Below are positions 9,107-17,715 of a stretch of DNA of 64,000 nucleotides, piece after piece. Origin of the DNA: an uncultured Clostridia bacterium (lineage in GTDB: Bacteria > Bacillota > Clostridia > Christensenellales > Borkfalkiaceae); NCBI GenBank assembly GCA_947628505.1, contig CANRAD010000002.1, positions 1-64,000 on the forward strand, written 5' to 3'. A model generated the notes under the pieces. It saw only the letters and a list, made by a program, of their open reading frames with translations. It was not told the origin of the DNA and searched no databases. A program made the position numbers and the translations under genes. How positions within the stretch are numbered: position 1 is the stretch's first letter; every line of letters begins with the position of its first letter.

Positions 9107-9310
9107 TCAGATATTGTATCTTTTTTTAAACTTGTCTACGCGGCCGCCTGTGTCTACAAGCTTCTGCTTACCGGTAAAGAAGGGGTGGCACTTGTTGCAG
9201 ATATCCACTTTCAGCGTGTCCACTTTCTTCGTGGTTCCCGTGGTAAAAGTAGCGCCGCAAGCGCATATTACCGTAACCTCGTGATAGTCGGGATGTATTT
9301 CGGGCTTCAT
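9107..9310 (-). CDS. rpmE: 50S ribosomal protein L31, zinc form
   Basis: Large-subunit protein bridging to the small subunit. The 67 aa sequence starts [14 protein letters not shown] and keeps the zinc-binding residues (CACG at 16-19 and [10 protein letters not shown] at 37-46), so it is the C+ type that needs zinc rather than the zinc-free paralogue. Strong promoter and terminator flank it, and GAGGTG precedes the ATG. The order rpmE-prmC-prfA is common in Bacillota. Confidence 0.96.
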   Translation of the reverse strand: MKPEIHPDYHEVTVICACGATFTTGTTKKVDTLKVDICNKCHPFFTGKQKLVDTGGRVDKFKKRYNI

Positions 9311-9348
9311 TACATTTCACCTCGCTTAATTTCTTGTGATGCTAACCC

Positions 9349-9377
9349 ATTATATTAAATTAAACTCGTTTAGTCAA
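9349..9377 (-). promoter_or_regulatory. Promoter of rpmE
   Basis: Minus-strand TTGACT (9372-9377) and TATAAT (9349-9354), spacer 17; nearly full consensus. Confidence 0.8.
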
Positions 9378-9456
9378 TTGATTTTCCGCCGCATACCGAA
9401 AAATTACGTTAAAATGTCCAAAAAACTTCGCCTCGACTATTTTTATCGTTTTTTAG

Positions 9457-9485
9457 TTGCAAATCGCAGAGAAATAGCGTATAAT
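9457..9485 (+). promoter_or_regulatory. Promoter of the MDR dehydrogenase gene, very short leader
   Basis: TTGCAA (9457-9462) and TATAAT (9480-9485), spacer 17. The predicted start (about 9492) is only six bases before the ATG at 9498, and no ribosome binding site is present. Confidence 0.65.
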
Positions 9486-9497
9486 GAGCATTGAGTT

Positions 9498-10520
9498 ATG
9501 GATAATTGGATTCTGAGAGCCCCCAACAATCTTATAAACGAGGCTTCGAGCGTTAATATATCCTCCCCCACGCAGGTCAAAGTAAAGGTTTCGCACCTCC
9601 TTCTGACCAATTTCGACGCGCTTCTCTTCGGCGGAAACGTAAAGGCTTCCTACCCCAAGACAATAGGCCGCGCCGCCGTGGGCATCGTTACCGAAGTCGG
9701 CGAAAACTGCTACGGCATAACAAAAGGCGAACGCGTTTATTTCGAACCCACGAGAGCTTGCGGCCAATGTTTGAAGTGCAAGAGCGGCAAACCCAAGGAA
9801 TGTACCTCCATAACCATTGCCGGAAGAGATTTCGACGGCTTTATGCGCGATTTCGCGGTGTGCGAATACAGCGACGTGGCGCCTTTGCCCGATTCCGTGG
9901 ACGACCTTCACGCGCTCTGCATAGAAACCGTGGGTATTGCCGAAAATATATATGACAAACTCAATCTCTCTGCGGGACAGAAAGTCGCCGTTGTCGGCGC
10001 GGATCCGGCGGGCAACATAATGGCCCAGGTTCTGCAATATCATAAGGTTATTCCCATAGTTATCGATAACAACGAGGCCAACCTCGAAAGAGTTAAAAAG
10101 TGCGGAATATATTATGCTTTTACCGCCGACGACGACCTGAAAACCAACATAATGAACGCAACGGGCGGACATTTGTGCGACGCCGCCGTGTATATAGCGA
10201 GTTCGAGACTTCCCATCTCATTGGCGACGAGAATGATAAGCGCGGGGAAAACCATAGTGCTTTCGAGCCCTTCTTCTACGCCTTCGTCGCTCGACGCCCG
10301 CGATATCCTCGACAAAAACTTAACGGTTTTCGGCGTTTCGCACGCCTACGACTATACCGACGCAGTAATAAACATGTTCGTGCACGGAGCGGTAAATATC
10401 GACGTATTCGAGAAAGAAATTCTCACCGAATACGATCCCGTCGCCCTTCTGAAAGAGCGTTGCTCAAATTCTTCGGTTGCGGCAAGGAACAAAATGACCG
10501 TTTTCAAAATGATTTTCTGA
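9498..10520 (+). CDS. Zinc-type medium-chain dehydrogenase/reductase lacking the catalytic zinc ligands
   Basis: 340 aa member of the alcohol/polyol dehydrogenase superfamily. The structural zinc lobe is intact: C88, C91, C94 and C102 in CGQCLKCKSGKPKEC. The NAD-binding half starts around residue 160 with VAVVGADPAGNIMAQV, in which the usual GxGxxG is altered. The catalytic zinc site is not: the position of the usual catalytic cysteine reads LLTNFDAL (T/N instead of C), and the usual GHE reads GRA (IGRAAVGIV, 57-64). It is therefore unlikely to be a normal alcohol dehydrogenase; it may have a different chemistry or be non-catalytic. Substrate unknown. A cardiolipin synthase gene follows after 18 bases. 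Predicted near-leaderless. Confidence 0.75.
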   Translation: MDNWILRAPNNLINEASSVNISSPTQVKVKVSHLLLTNFDALLFGGNVKASYPKTIGRAAVGIVTEVGENCYGITKGERVYFEPTRACGQCLKCKSGKPKECTSITIAGRDFDGFMRDFAVCEYSDVAPLPDSVDDLHALCIETVGIAENIYDKLNLSAGQKVAVVGADPAGNIMAQVLQYHKVIPIVIDNNEANLERVKKCGIYYAFTADDDLKTNIMNATGGHLCDAAVYIASSRLPISLATRMISAGKTIVLSSPSSTPSSLDARDILDKNLTVFGVSHAYDYTDAVINMFVHGAVNIDVFEKEILTEYDPVALLKERCSNSSVAARNKMTVFKMIF

Positions 10521-10538
10521 CGCCGCGCCCGTTTTCTT

Positions 10539-11948
10539 ATGCGCAATCTGCCGAAAATCGTTTTTTCGCTGAATTTTCTCTATTTGATTCTGATTGCGGC
10601 GCAAGTTGCCGCAATCGTTTTTTTATGCCTGTATATCCCCGCCGTTCTGCCGTTGGCCGCGGCATACGCCGGAGTGTGGCTGACGACGACGATAACCGCC
10701 GCAATACTGTTGGTGAAAGTCGGCCAGCCGGAAGCCAAATGCGCGTGGTTCGTACTAATTGCCGCTCTCCCTGTGGCCGGCGCCGTAATATACCTCGTTG
10801 CCGCGAGCAAGAGAAGAATTTGCGGCATACCCGAGTTCAAATATAAATGCGCGCACGGCGACATTTGCGCGCCGCGCGTCGGGGGAACAGCGGAAATCGG
10901 ATACGACGACGCCCAATATTTCCCGTCCGGAGAAAAGTTCTTCGAGAGCTTCTTTGCGGAGATGGAAAAGGCAAAAATATCAATATATGTTGAATTTTTT
11001 ATAATCTGCCGCGGGCGCGTCTTCGATATGTTCGTCGAAGCCGTGAAAAGAGCGAAATCGCGGGGCGCGGAGATAAAAATTCTGTCCGACGGCGTGGGTT
11101 CGGCGTTTAAACTCTCTGGAAAAGATATCCGGAAACTCAAAAACGCCGGCGCGGAGGTGCGCGTTTTCCACCGCATAACGCCCTTTCCGAGAGCCCGGCT
11201 GAACTTTCGCGACCACAGAAAAATAATTACGCTGGACGGGAAAACGGCTTACACCGGCGGCGTTAATCTCGCCGACGAATACGCAAATCTCATAAGTCCT
11301 TACGGGTTTTGGAAAGACACGGGCGTCGTCGTCCGCGGCGCCGCCGCGAGGGCGTTCGAGGCTATGTTTCTCTCAATGTGGAACGGCAAGGCGTGCGTTG
11401 AAATCCCCGACGGCGGGAAGGAACGCTGTCTGACATATTGCGACAGTCCGCCGAGGCGGAGTTTTTGCGAAGATCTGTACGCACACGCCATAAATTCCGC
11501 CGTCCGACGCGTGCATATATTTACTCCTTATTTCTGCGTGAGCGACAAACTCGCCTCCGCGCTCTCTTTCGCCGCTCTGAGAGGCGTGGACGTCAAGGTC
11601 ATTCTGCCGCACATTCCCGATAAGCCTTACGCTTTCGAACTTTCGAAGGCGTTTGCGTTGGGGCTCAAAGGCGACGGCGTGCAATTTTTCGAATATACTC
11701 CCGGATTTTTGCACGCAAAGGCGCTGATATGCGACGAAAAGGTCTTTTTGGGCAGCTATAATTTCGACTTCCGCTCCATGCATCAGAATTACGAATGCGG
11801 AATTTCGTTCGTCGGCAATATCTGCGACGAAGCGGAACGGGATTTTTGCGAAACTTTGGCGCTATGCTCTCCGCTCGGAGAGGGACGGATATCTCCGGCA
11901 AAGCGGTTTTCGAGATTTCTTTTAAAGCTGTTCGCGCCGCTCATGTAG
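10539..11948 (+). CDS. cls: Cardiolipin synthase (phospholipase D family)
   Basis: Membrane enzyme that joins two phosphatidylglycerol molecules into cardiolipin. The 469 aa chain begins with two membrane helices (about 8-35 and 40-88 contain the hydrophobic stretches), followed by two phospholipase D catalytic motifs: H-x-K-x4-D in DHRKIITLDGKTAYTGG (near residue 225) and in LHAKALICDEKVFLGS (near 395). Both carry H, K and D. No clear ribosome binding site precedes the ATG; it is probably translated with the upstream gene, whose stop is 18 bases away. Other PLD-family synthases are possible but the two-helix N-terminus and length fit ClsA-type enzymes. Confidence 0.88.
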   Translation: MRNLPKIVFSLNFLYLILIAAQVAAIVFLCLYIPAVLPLAAAYAGVWLTTTITAAILLVKVGQPEAKCAWFVLIAALPVAGAVIYLVAASKRRICGIPEFKYKCAHGDICAPRVGGTAEIGYDDAQYFPSGEKFFESFFAEMEKAKISIYVEFFIICRGRVFDMFVEAVKRAKSRGAEIKILSDGVGSAFKLSGKDIRKLKNAGAEVRVFHRITPFPRARLNFRDHRKIITLDGKTAYTGGVNLADEYANLISPYGFWKDTGVVVRGAAARAFEAMFLSMWNGKACVEIPDGGKERCLTYCDSPPRRSFCEDLYAHAINSAVRRVHIFTPYFCVSDKLASALSFAALRGVDVKVILPHIPDKPYAFELSKAFALGLKGDGVQFFEYTPGFLHAKALICDEKVFLGSYNFDFRSMHQNYECGISFVGNICDEAERDFCETLALCSPLGEGRISPAKRFSRFLLKLFAPLM

Positions 11949-11998
11949 TTCCCGCCGCAACACGCAAACGGCGGAAGCGCAAACATTCGCCCATCGCG

Positions 11999-12027
11999 TT
12001 GACATTCCGCCGCAAAAATAGTAATAT
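11999..12027 (+). promoter_or_regulatory. Promoter of the HAD/YfcE pair; predicted leaderless start
   Basis: Perfect TTGACA (11999-12004), spacer 17, TAATAT (12022-12027). The normal start position, seven bases past the -10, is 12034, which is the A of the ATG. There is no ribosome binding site. Confidence 0.75.
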
Positions 12028-12033
12028 ACAGTT

Positions 12034-12822
12034 ATGATAAAGTTGGTTGTAAGCGATCTCGACGGCACTCTGCTGTTGCCCGGCGGAATTATGCCCGAAG
12101 AAACTTTTTCGCTCATAGACAAGCTGTATCGCAACGGAATAATCTTTGCGCCCGCAAGCGGCAGACAACTGCCCAATCTGAAAAAACTCTTTGCACCCGT
12201 GCTCGACAAAATAGCTATAATAGCCGAAAACGGCGGGTTGGCGTGGTTCGGCGGCGAGATAATATATTCGAATCCCACTCAGTCGGATTCGGTCTTATAT
12301 GCCCTCTCCAAAATAAAGACGGTGAAAGGACTTCACCCGCTATTATCCTGCGAGGATTGCGCGTATTATTCCGACGACTTCGAGCCGTTTGCGGCAAAAG
12401 TGCGGGCTTCGTATTCGGTCAGCGAAAAAACCGACGAGCTCGAAAGCGTCGCAAGGCGGGTAACCACGCTAAAAATCTCCGTATGGGACGAAATAAGCCC
12501 GTGCGCCGAACACGGCGGGAAAATACTCCCTCCGCTCATAGAGGGATTGCGAACAATGGTCTCCGGCAGAGATTGGCTTGACGTTTCGACGCCGGACGCG
12601 AACAAAGGCGAGGCGCTCAAAGCGCTGTACCGTCGGCTGGGCATAAACTCGGAACAATGCGCGGGCTTCGGCGACCATATGAACGACTATGAGATGCTCG
12701 CCGCGTGCGGAAGCGCATACGTTACGGCAAACGCCTACTCCGGATTAAAAAAACTCATCCCCAACGAAATAGCTTCGAACGCCGAAAAAGGCGTAATACG
12801 AAAAATCGGAGAATTGATATGA
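12034..12822 (+). CDS. Cof-type HAD phosphatase
   Basis: Haloacid dehalogenase-like phosphatase of the Cof (IIB) group, which removes phosphate from sugar phosphates, FMN and similar small molecules. Motif I DLDGTLL gives the nucleophile D8 and acid D10; motif II is in ASGRQLP (about 41-47); motif IV is GFGDHMNDYEML (near 211-222). Length 262 aa is usual. Substrate cannot be told. It overlaps the next gene by four bases (ATGA). Its promoter predicts an mRNA starting at the ATG itself. Confidence 0.9.
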   Translation: MIKLVVSDLDGTLLLPGGIMPEETFSLIDKLYRNGIIFAPASGRQLPNLKKLFAPVLDKIAIIAENGGLAWFGGEIIYSNPTQSDSVLYALSKIKTVKGLHPLLSCEDCAYYSDDFEPFAAKVRASYSVSEKTDELESVARRVTTLKISVWDEISPCAEHGGKILPPLIEGLRTMVSGRDWLDVSTPDANKGEALKALYRRLGINSEQCAGFGDHMNDYEMLAACGSAYVTANAYSGLKKLIPNEIASNAEKGVIRKIGELI

Positions 12823-13349
12823 AACTTTTTATAGCGTCCGACATACACGGCTCGGCAAAATACACGAGAGAACTTCTTGCGGCGTTCGAGCGCGAGAAAG
12901 CGGATAAACTCGTACTCCTGGGAGATATTCTCTATCATGGTCCGAGAAACCCCTTGCCCGAGGAATACGCGCCCGCGGCGGTGGCGGCCGAACTCGGGAA
13001 AATAAGGGAGAAAATCGTCTGCGTGCGCGGCAACTGCGACAGCGAAGTCGATCAGATGGTTTTGCCCTTTCCCATTCTCTCGGACTATGCGGCGATCTAT
13101 GCGGACGGGATTAACATATATCTTTCGCACGGACACAGAGATACGCCGCCTCTTTCGAAAGACGACGTATACATAACGGGGCACACCCATGTGCCGCTGA
13201 ACAGCCGCGAAGAGGGATTTTTGCATCTCAATCCCGGCTCGGTTTCGCTCCCGAAAGACGAAAAAAATACCCGCGGATATATAATCTGCGAGCAAGGGCT
13301 GTTCATATTCAAAACGCTTGACGGCAAAGAATACGACAGCGCCCGTTAA
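12819..13349 (+). CDS. yfcE: YfcE/MJ0936-type metallophosphodiesterase
   Basis: Small calcineurin-like phosphoesterase (176 aa) that hydrolyses phosphodiesters with two metal ions. Metal-binding motifs in order: SDIHGS (D8, H10), LGDILYHG, RGNCDSE, LSHGHRD and TGHTHVP. The ATG at 12819 overlaps the HAD stop codon (ATGA) and has GGAG about eight bases upstream, so translation is coupled. An upstream in-frame start would give a 38-residue, arginine-rich extension read inside the HAD gene and is rejected. A strong terminator follows. Confidence 0.92.
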   Translation: MKLFIASDIHGSAKYTRELLAAFEREKADKLVLLGDILYHGPRNPLPEEYAPAAVAAELGKIREKIVCVRGNCDSEVDQMVLPFPILSDYAAIYADGINIYLSHGHRDTPPLSKDDVYITGHTHVPLNSREEGFLHLNPGSVSLPKDEKNTRGYIICEQGLFIFKTLDGKEYDSAR

Positions 13350-13363
13350 TATGCGGAACGATT

Positions 13364-13401
13364 AAAGCGCCGTGCTCATTTTGCACGGCGCTTTGGTTTT
13401 G
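13364..13401 (+). terminator. Terminator of the HAD-YfcE transcript (usable in both directions)
   Basis: 12-bp stem AAAGCGCCGTGC (13364-13375) with GCACGGCGCTTT (13383-13394), then a T-rich tail. The facing gene at 13411-13632 ends just on the other side. Confidence 0.85.
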
Positions 13402-13410
13402 TCTTTCAGA

Positions 13411-13632
13411 TTAGAGAGGCAAAATACGGCAGATTGACTTGTTAAGAATCATGAATACCAAGTCAAGAAGCCAGATTATACCCCAGCCAAGAAGAAGACG
13501 AACTAAGAATGCTACAATCTTGCCTTCCTGAAGTCTGGTAATCGCGCCGCAAATCCATGAAGTTACGGGAATGATCGCCAAAACAAGGCTTACAATCCAG
13601 CTAAGTCCAAAGTAATCGCTCTTGCTAGCCAT
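13411..13632 (-). CDS. Small membrane protein of unknown function, two helices
   Basis: 73 aa: hydrophobic segments at about 10-30 (GLSWIVSLVLAIIPVTSWIC) and 40-62 (VAFLVRLLLGWGIIWLLDLVF), joined by a short polar loop, with a basic end. I do not recognise a named family. Support for a real gene: a well-placed AAGGAG site, a full TTGACA/TATAAT promoter and a facing terminator, all for this frame alone. Codon use here looks less GC-rich than in its neighbours. Confidence 0.8.
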   Translation of the reverse strand: MASKSDYFGLSWIVSLVLAIIPVTSWICGAITRLQEGKIVAFLVRLLLGWGIIWLLDLVFMILNKSICRILPL

Positions 13633-13667
13633 TTTTCAATATCTCCTTGTGTTTTATTATTATCTAT

Positions 13668-13695
13668 ATTATATCACCTATAAAAAATATGTCAA
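13668..13695 (-). promoter_or_regulatory. Promoter of the small membrane protein gene
   Basis: Minus-strand TTGACA (13690-13695) and TATAAT (13668-13673), spacer 16. Confidence 0.75.
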
Positions 13696-13721
13696 GAAAA
13701 ATCGAATAAAATTTAGGCAAA

Positions 13722-13748
13722 GCAAAAGCGACCTTTTTTAAAGGTCGC
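13722..13748 (-). terminator. Terminator of the ribosomal protein cluster
   Basis: Minus-strand stem GCGACCTTT/AAAGGTCGC (13729-13737 with 13740-13748) followed by TTTT. It starts a few bases past the rplQ stop, at the end of the 17-kb cluster. Confidence 0.85.
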
Positions 13749-13754
13749 ATTTTA

Positions 13755-14261
13755 TTAAACCAATTCTATTATGGCTTCCTCGGCGTTATCTCCGCGGCGC
13801 GTTCCCAGAAGATAAATTCTGGTATATCCGCCGCCCTGACCGAGTTCTTCCTTTCTCTGCGCGTATTTGGGCGCGATTTCGTTGAAGAGCTTCTCCATCA
13901 AAGGATGTTGGATATCCGCCGTTCTCGCTTTATATGCCGACTTCTTCTCGTTGAAGGGCTTGACTTCCTGCAAATCGCGGAGCTTGCCCATCAGACTGCG
14001 GCGTACCGCGAGCTTTTTGGGGCTGTCTTTAACGCCCTTTACGGTTACTTCCTTGCCTTTTTTATCGGTGGTTTTAACCTCGTATTCAACGTTTTCGTCG
14101 TATACGGATATCGCTTTGGTGATTATTTTTTCAACGTACGGTTGAAGTTCTTTGGCCTTTGCCGCCGTGGTGGTTATCTTGCCGTACCAAAGAAGCTCCG
14201 AAGCCTGATTTCTCAAAAGAGCCTCTCTCTCGCTTGCCGTTCTTCCCAATTTACCGGGCAT
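13755..14261 (-). CDS. rplQ: 50S ribosomal protein L17
   Basis: Large-subunit protein near the exit tunnel. Starts MPGKLGRTASEREALLRNQ as usual. At 168 aa it is longer than the usual 115-130 aa: the added stretch is a charged insertion at about 62-80 (VKTTDKKGKEVTVKGVKD). Last gene of the cluster, three bases after rpoA and directly before the terminator. Confidence 0.96.
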   Translation of the reverse strand: MPGKLGRTASEREALLRNQASELLWYGKITTTAAKAKELQPYVEKIITKAISVYDENVEYEVKTTDKKGKEVTVKGVKDSPKKLAVRRSLMGKLRDLQEVKPFNEKKSAYKARTADIQHPLMEKLFNEIAPKYAQRKEELGQGGGYTRIYLLGTRRGDNAEEAIIELV

Positions 14262-14264
14262 ATG

Positions 14265-15218
14265 TCAGTCCTCCTTGTTTGAAAGTGAAAGTCCGTAAGA
14301 TTGAAGTTTCTGTATAACTTCGTCCAAAGATTTTCTGCCGAGATTTCTTACTTTCAACATCTCGTCTTCCGTCTTTCTCGTAAGATCTTCCACCGTGTGT
14401 ATGTTGGCGCGTTTAAGGCAATTATAGGAGCGCACGGATAAATCCATATCCTCTATTGCCATCGCAAGTATTTTGGCCTGCTTATCGTCCTCGTTCTTTA
14501 CGAGTATGTCCATATCTCTTATGGATTCGGAAAGGTCTACGAAGAGCGATATATGATCCTGCATTATTTTCGCGGCGAGAGAAACTATCTCCTTGGCGCT
14601 GAACGCGCCGTTCGTCCACACTTCGAGGGTAAGTTTGTCGTAGTCGGTATTCTGACCTACGCGCGTGTTTTCGACGGAATAGTTTACTTTCTTTACCGGA
14701 GTATAGATACTGTCTATCGGAATATAATCCAAGAGCTCGGTTTTCGTGTGGTCGGCGCCTTTATAGCCGCGGCCCCTGCCTATGGTTATCTCCATATCTA
14801 TCTTACCGCCGGCGTCTACCGTGCAGATATGCTGATCTCCGTTTATAATCTCTATTTCGGAATCCTCGGCGATGTCGCTTGCCTTGACTTCGCACGGGCC
14901 TTCTTTATAGAGGTGAACTACTTTTATATAATCTTTGTCGGTTACGGTAGTTTTTATTGCAAGCGTTTTGAGGTTGAGAATAATCTCCGTTACGTCCTCT
15001 TTTACGCCGGCAACTGCCGAAAATTCGTGTTTTACGCTGCCGTCGAGAAATCTTATTCCCTGCGCCGCCGCTCCGGGGAGCGCGGAGAGAAGTATTCTTC
15101 TGAGGCAGTTGCCTATGGTAAGGCCGAATCCCTTTTCAAGCGGTTCTACGACGACCTTCGCATACGATTGGTCTTCGCTCTCTTCCGCATTGATTTTGGG
15201 CATATCCATTTCGATCAT
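14265..15218 (-). CDS. rpoA: RNA polymerase alpha subunit
   Basis: Assembly platform and regulator contact of RNA polymerase. The N-terminal dimer domain ([28 protein letters not shown]-type segment starting near residue 26) and the C-terminal helix-hairpin-helix domain that binds UP elements and activators ([20 protein letters not shown], about 277-296) are both complete. 317 aa. GGAGG precedes the ATG. It lies between rpsD and rplQ, the usual place. Confidence 0.98.
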   Translation of the reverse strand: MIEMDMPKINAEESEDQSYAKVVVEPLEKGFGLTIGNCLRRILLSALPGAAAQGIRFLDGSVKHEFSAVAGVKEDVTEIILNLKTLAIKTTVTDKDYIKVVHLYKEGPCEVKASDIAEDSEIEIINGDQHICTVDAGGKIDMEITIGRGRGYKGADHTKTELLDYIPIDSIYTPVKKVNYSVENTRVGQNTDYDKLTLEVWTNGAFSAKEIVSLAAKIMQDHISLFVDLSESIRDMDILVKNEDDKQAKILAMAIEDMDLSVRSYNCLKRANIHTVEDLTRKTEDEMLKVRNLGRKSLDEVIQKLQSYGLSLSNKED

Positions 15219-15245
15219 AAAACTTCCTCCTCTTTATTCTTTTTA

Positions 15246-15869
15246 TTACTTGGAGTACAGCTCGACAATCATGTGTTCGGAAATCTGACTGTCGATATCT
15301 TCCCTTGCGGGCAACGCCAAAACCTTACCTTCCAATTTTGCGGGATCGAACTCAACCCATTTGGGCATATTCGCCGCTTTCATCGACTTGATTTCCTCAA
15401 AGTACTTATTAGCGCTCTTGCTCTCTTTAACGGTTATAACGTCGCCGACTTTAACTATATAAGAAGGTATGTTGACTTTTTTACCGTTGACGAGGAAATG
15501 CCCGTGGTTTACAAGCTGTCTCGACTGTGCGCGTGAAGCGCCTATTCCCATGCGGAATATGACGTTGTCGAGTCTGCGTTCCAAAAGCGAAAGCATATTT
15601 TCGCCGGTTATGCCCTTCATGCGGTCCGCCGCCTCATAGTAAGAACGGAACTGACCTTCCTGAACGCCGTAAATTCTCTTTACTTTCTGCTTTTCGCGGA
15701 GCTGCTGTCCGTATTCGGAAACCTTCTTCCTTGCCGCGCCGTGTTGTCCGGGAGCGGCGGGCCTTTTCTCGAAAGGACACTTGCCCGCATAGCATTTATC
15801 GCCCTTTAAAAAGAGCTTTCCTCCTTCTCTTCTGCAAAGGCGGCATTTTGCTTCTCTGTATGTTGCCAT
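15246..15869 (-). CDS. rpsD: 30S ribosomal protein S4, zinc form
   Basis: Primary 16S-binding assembly protein. 207 aa. The N-terminal cysteines ([23 protein letters not shown] at about 9-31, given here in outline: C9, C12, C26, C31) form the zinc-binding version. The S4 RNA-binding domain follows ([20 protein letters not shown]). In Bacillota S4 often represses its own mRNA; here it is placed inside the alpha-type operon, as in E. coli. Confidence 0.97.
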   Translation of the reverse strand: MATYREAKCRLCRREGGKLFLKGDKCYAGKCPFEKRPAAPGQHGAARKKVSEYGQQLREKQKVKRIYGVQEGQFRSYYEAADRMKGITGENMLSLLERRLDNVIFRMGIGASRAQSRQLVNHGHFLVNGKKVNIPSYIVKVGDVITVKESKSANKYFEEIKSMKAANMPKWVEFDPAKLEGKVLALPAREDIDSQISEHMIVELYSK

Positions 15870-15883
15870 ATGACTTTACCTCC

Positions 15884-16285
15884 TTATACTCTGCGGCGCT
15901 TGGGCGGCCTGCATCCGTTGTGGGGTATGGGCGATACGTCGGAAATAAGCGTGATTTCCAATTCGCATGCGCCGATTGCCCTTATCGCCGATTCTCTGCC
16001 TGCGCCGGGGCCTTTTACGTATACCTCTACGGAGCGGAGACCGTGTTCTTTTGCCGCTTTCACGGCGGTTTCGGTTGCCATCTGCGCGGCGAAAGGAGTG
16101 CCCTTACGCGAGCCCTTGAAGCCGAGGCTGCCCGCCGACGACCAGCTTATCGCGTTGCCCTGCATATCGGTTACCGTTACCAATGTGTTATTGAAAGAGG
16201 ACTGAATGTGTACCTGACCTCTGTCAACCTTTTTAAGCTCTCTGCGTTTTCTCGTAACGACTTGCTTTTTCTGTTGCTGTGCCAT
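15884..16285 (-). CDS. rpsK: 30S ribosomal protein S11
   Basis: Platform protein near the mRNA exit of the small subunit. 133 aa with the typical [20 protein letters not shown] and the basic ending [11 protein letters not shown]. Fourteen bases separate it from rpsM and from rpsD. Confidence 0.97.
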   Translation of the reverse strand: MAQQQKKQVVTRKRRELKKVDRGQVHIQSSFNNTLVTVTDMQGNAISWSSAGSLGFKGSRKGTPFAAQMATETAVKAAKEHGLRSVEVYVKGPGAGRESAIRAIGACELEITLISDVSPIPHNGCRPPKRRRV

Positions 16286-16299
16286 CTATGCCGTCCTCC

Positions 16300-16674
16300 T
16301 TACTTCGCGCCCTTCTTCTTCGCCACGGTGCGGCGAGGGCCTTTTCTCGTTCTCGCGTTGGTCTTGGTGGACTGTCCTCTTACGGGCAAGCCCTTTCTGT
16401 GCCTTATTCCGCGATAACAGCCTATTTCCATAAGCCTCTTTATATTGAGCGAAACTTCGCTTCTGAGTTCGCCCTCGACTCTTACGTTGTGATCGATATA
16501 TTCTCTCAACTTGGAAACCGTGTTCTCGTCGAGGTCCTTGACGCGCGTGTTGGGATCAACTCCCGTTGCCGCAAGGATTTTCTGAGAGGTTTTGAGACCT
16601 ATACCGTATATATAGGTAAGGCCTATTTCCACTCTCTTTTCTCTGGGTAAATCTACACCGGCAATACGTGCCAT
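16300..16674 (-). CDS. rpsM: 30S ribosomal protein S13
   Basis: Head protein contacting the large subunit. 124 aa; starts [20 protein letters not shown] and ends in the basic tail common to S13. First gene of an alpha-type set (rpsM-rpsK-rpsD-rpoA-rplQ). It is preceded by a 324-bp gap with a candidate promoter; AAGGAG lies before the ATG. Confidence 0.97.
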   Translation of the reverse strand: MARIAGVDLPREKRVEIGLTYIYGIGLKTSQKILAATGVDPNTRVKDLDENTVSKLREYIDHNVRVEGELRSEVSLNIKRLMEIGCYRGIRHRKGLPVRGQSTKTNARTRKGPRRTVAKKKGAK

Positions 16675-16998
16675 AGTATTTTATTTCTCCTTAAAATTTT
16701 AAATATGGTATATATCAACCGCAATCCGCGCCGCTCGTAATGTGGAATGATGACCGGTACGGTTTACGAAATTATTTTCGCATTCAAAGCGGAATTATAG
16801 CTTATTTCCGCATTTGCGTTCCGACCGGAGCTAAAACCCCGGAACGGAAGCATTTTCAAGAACGCGCGCGCATGGAAAATCCCGCGCATCAAATAACGGG
16901 CGGACGCGCCGAAAAGCAAAATTCTGCTTTATCGACGCGCGTTGGACGAGCCGCATGCGGCGACCGCCGCAAAACGTCTTCCCCGTCGTATGCTAATC
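16675..16998 (-). other. 324-bp gap at the spc/alpha boundary, no gene seen
   Basis: Inside a cluster whose other gaps are mostly 3-37 bases, 324 bases separate rpmJ from rpsM. I see no coding sequence with a ribosome binding site. The end next to rpsM is AT-rich and holds a candidate promoter (16696-16724). A TATAAT on the minus strand at 16795-16800 lacks a -35. In E. coli this is precisely where the spc operon ends and the alpha operon begins. Confidence 0.6.
16696..16724 (-). promoter_or_regulatory. Candidate promoter of rpsM-rpsK-rpsD-rpoA-rplQ
   Basis: Minus-strand TTGCGG (16719-16724), spacer 17, TAAAAT (16696-16701). The -35 matches consensus at only three places. The predicted start leaves just the AAGGAG site before the rpsM ATG. 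Confidence 0.35.
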
Positions 16999-17115
16999 TC
17001 AGCCCTGGCGCTGTTTATGGGATTTGTTCTTGGAACAAATCACCATTACTTTGCCGTTGCGCTTTATTACTTTGCATTTATCGCACATAGGTTTTACGGA
17101 AGGTCTTACTTTCAT
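16999..17115 (-). CDS. rpmJ: 50S ribosomal protein L36
   Basis: Smallest ribosomal protein, 38 aa: [20 protein letters not shown] then a short basic tail. Zinc ligands C11, C14, C27 and H33 are present, so this is the zinc form. GGAG precedes the ATG at 17113-17115; the stop is TGA at 16999-17001. It follows infA by 20 bases, the standard Bacillota order. Confidence 0.96.
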   Translation of the reverse strand: MKVRPSVKPMCDKCKVIKRNGKVMVICSKNKSHKQRQG

Positions 17116-17135
17116 AATTTTTCTCCTTTTTGGCT

Positions 17136-17357
17136 TTAATTTTTGCTACGCCAGGTTATTCTGCCTTTTGTGAGGTCGTAAGGGCTCATTTCGAGTTTTA
17201 CGCTGTCGCCCTCTATTATTCTTATATAGTTGAGTCTGAGTTTGCCGGATATATACGCCGTTATCACGTGGCCGTTCGAGAGGCGGACTTTGAAATTGGC
17301 GTTCGGCAAACATTCGATAACTTTGCCTTCGGTTTCGATTACGTCGTCCTTGGACAT
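17136..17357 (-). CDS. infA: Translation initiation factor IF-1
   Basis: OB-fold protein that blocks the ribosomal A site during initiation. 73 aa, [20 protein letters not shown] through [11 protein letters not shown], full length. It sits between a KOW-domain protein gene and rpmJ. Confidence 0.97.
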   Translation of the reverse strand: MSKDDVIETEGKVIECLPNANFKVRLSNGHVITAYISGKLRLNYIRIIEGDSVKLEMSPYDLTKGRITWRSKN

Positions 17358-17372
17358 AAATACTCCTTGAAT

Positions 17373-17705
17373 TTATTGGCGTTTCTCTTTTTCCCCGCCG
17401 TCCGCGCCGGATAAGGGGGGTTCTGCCGTCTGACCGATATTGTACGTTTTCAGAGCGGAATATATTTCGGTATCGAACACCTGCTTGCCCTCGCACAGTT
17501 TTGCGGATATTCCCTCCGCGACGTCCGGGAGCAATCTGAGATGTTTTACGCTCTTGCGCTTGGGGGAGGCTAAACGCTTGAAATTGCCGTCGCAGACCAT
17601 CACGCTGCCGTCGGCGTTCACGCTCTTTATTATATAATATCTGCCTTTATCTCTTCCCTGAACGCTTTGGCACACACCGCCCGTCTGAGGCGTTTTTACT
17701 TTCAT
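17373..17705 (-). CDS. KOW-domain RNA-binding protein (L14e/L27e-like)
   Basis: 110 aa protein with one KOW motif at the N-terminus (VCQSVQGRDKGRYYIIKSV, about 11-29), the loop-and-strand RNA-binding unit of L24 and NusG. The C-terminal third is polar and probably disordered. Proteins like this stand between map and infA in many Bacillota and are described only as KOW-domain or L14e-like; their job on the ribosome is not clear. The ATG at 17703-17705 was chosen because GGAGAAGGA lies directly before it; a start ten codons earlier would lie inside map. Confidence 0.88.
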   Translation of the reverse strand: MKVKTPQTGGVCQSVQGRDKGRYYIIKSVNADGSVMVCDGNFKRLASPKRKSVKHLRLLPDVAEGISAKLCEGKQVFDTEIYSALKTYNIGQTAEPPLSGADGGEKEKRQ

Positions 17706-17715
17706 TTCCTTCTCC

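Noticed and set aside
12705-12818. N-terminal extension of the YfcE protein
   Set aside because: It lies within the HAD gene, is arginine-rich shadow sequence, and the ATG at 12819 has a ribosome binding site and ATGA coupling.
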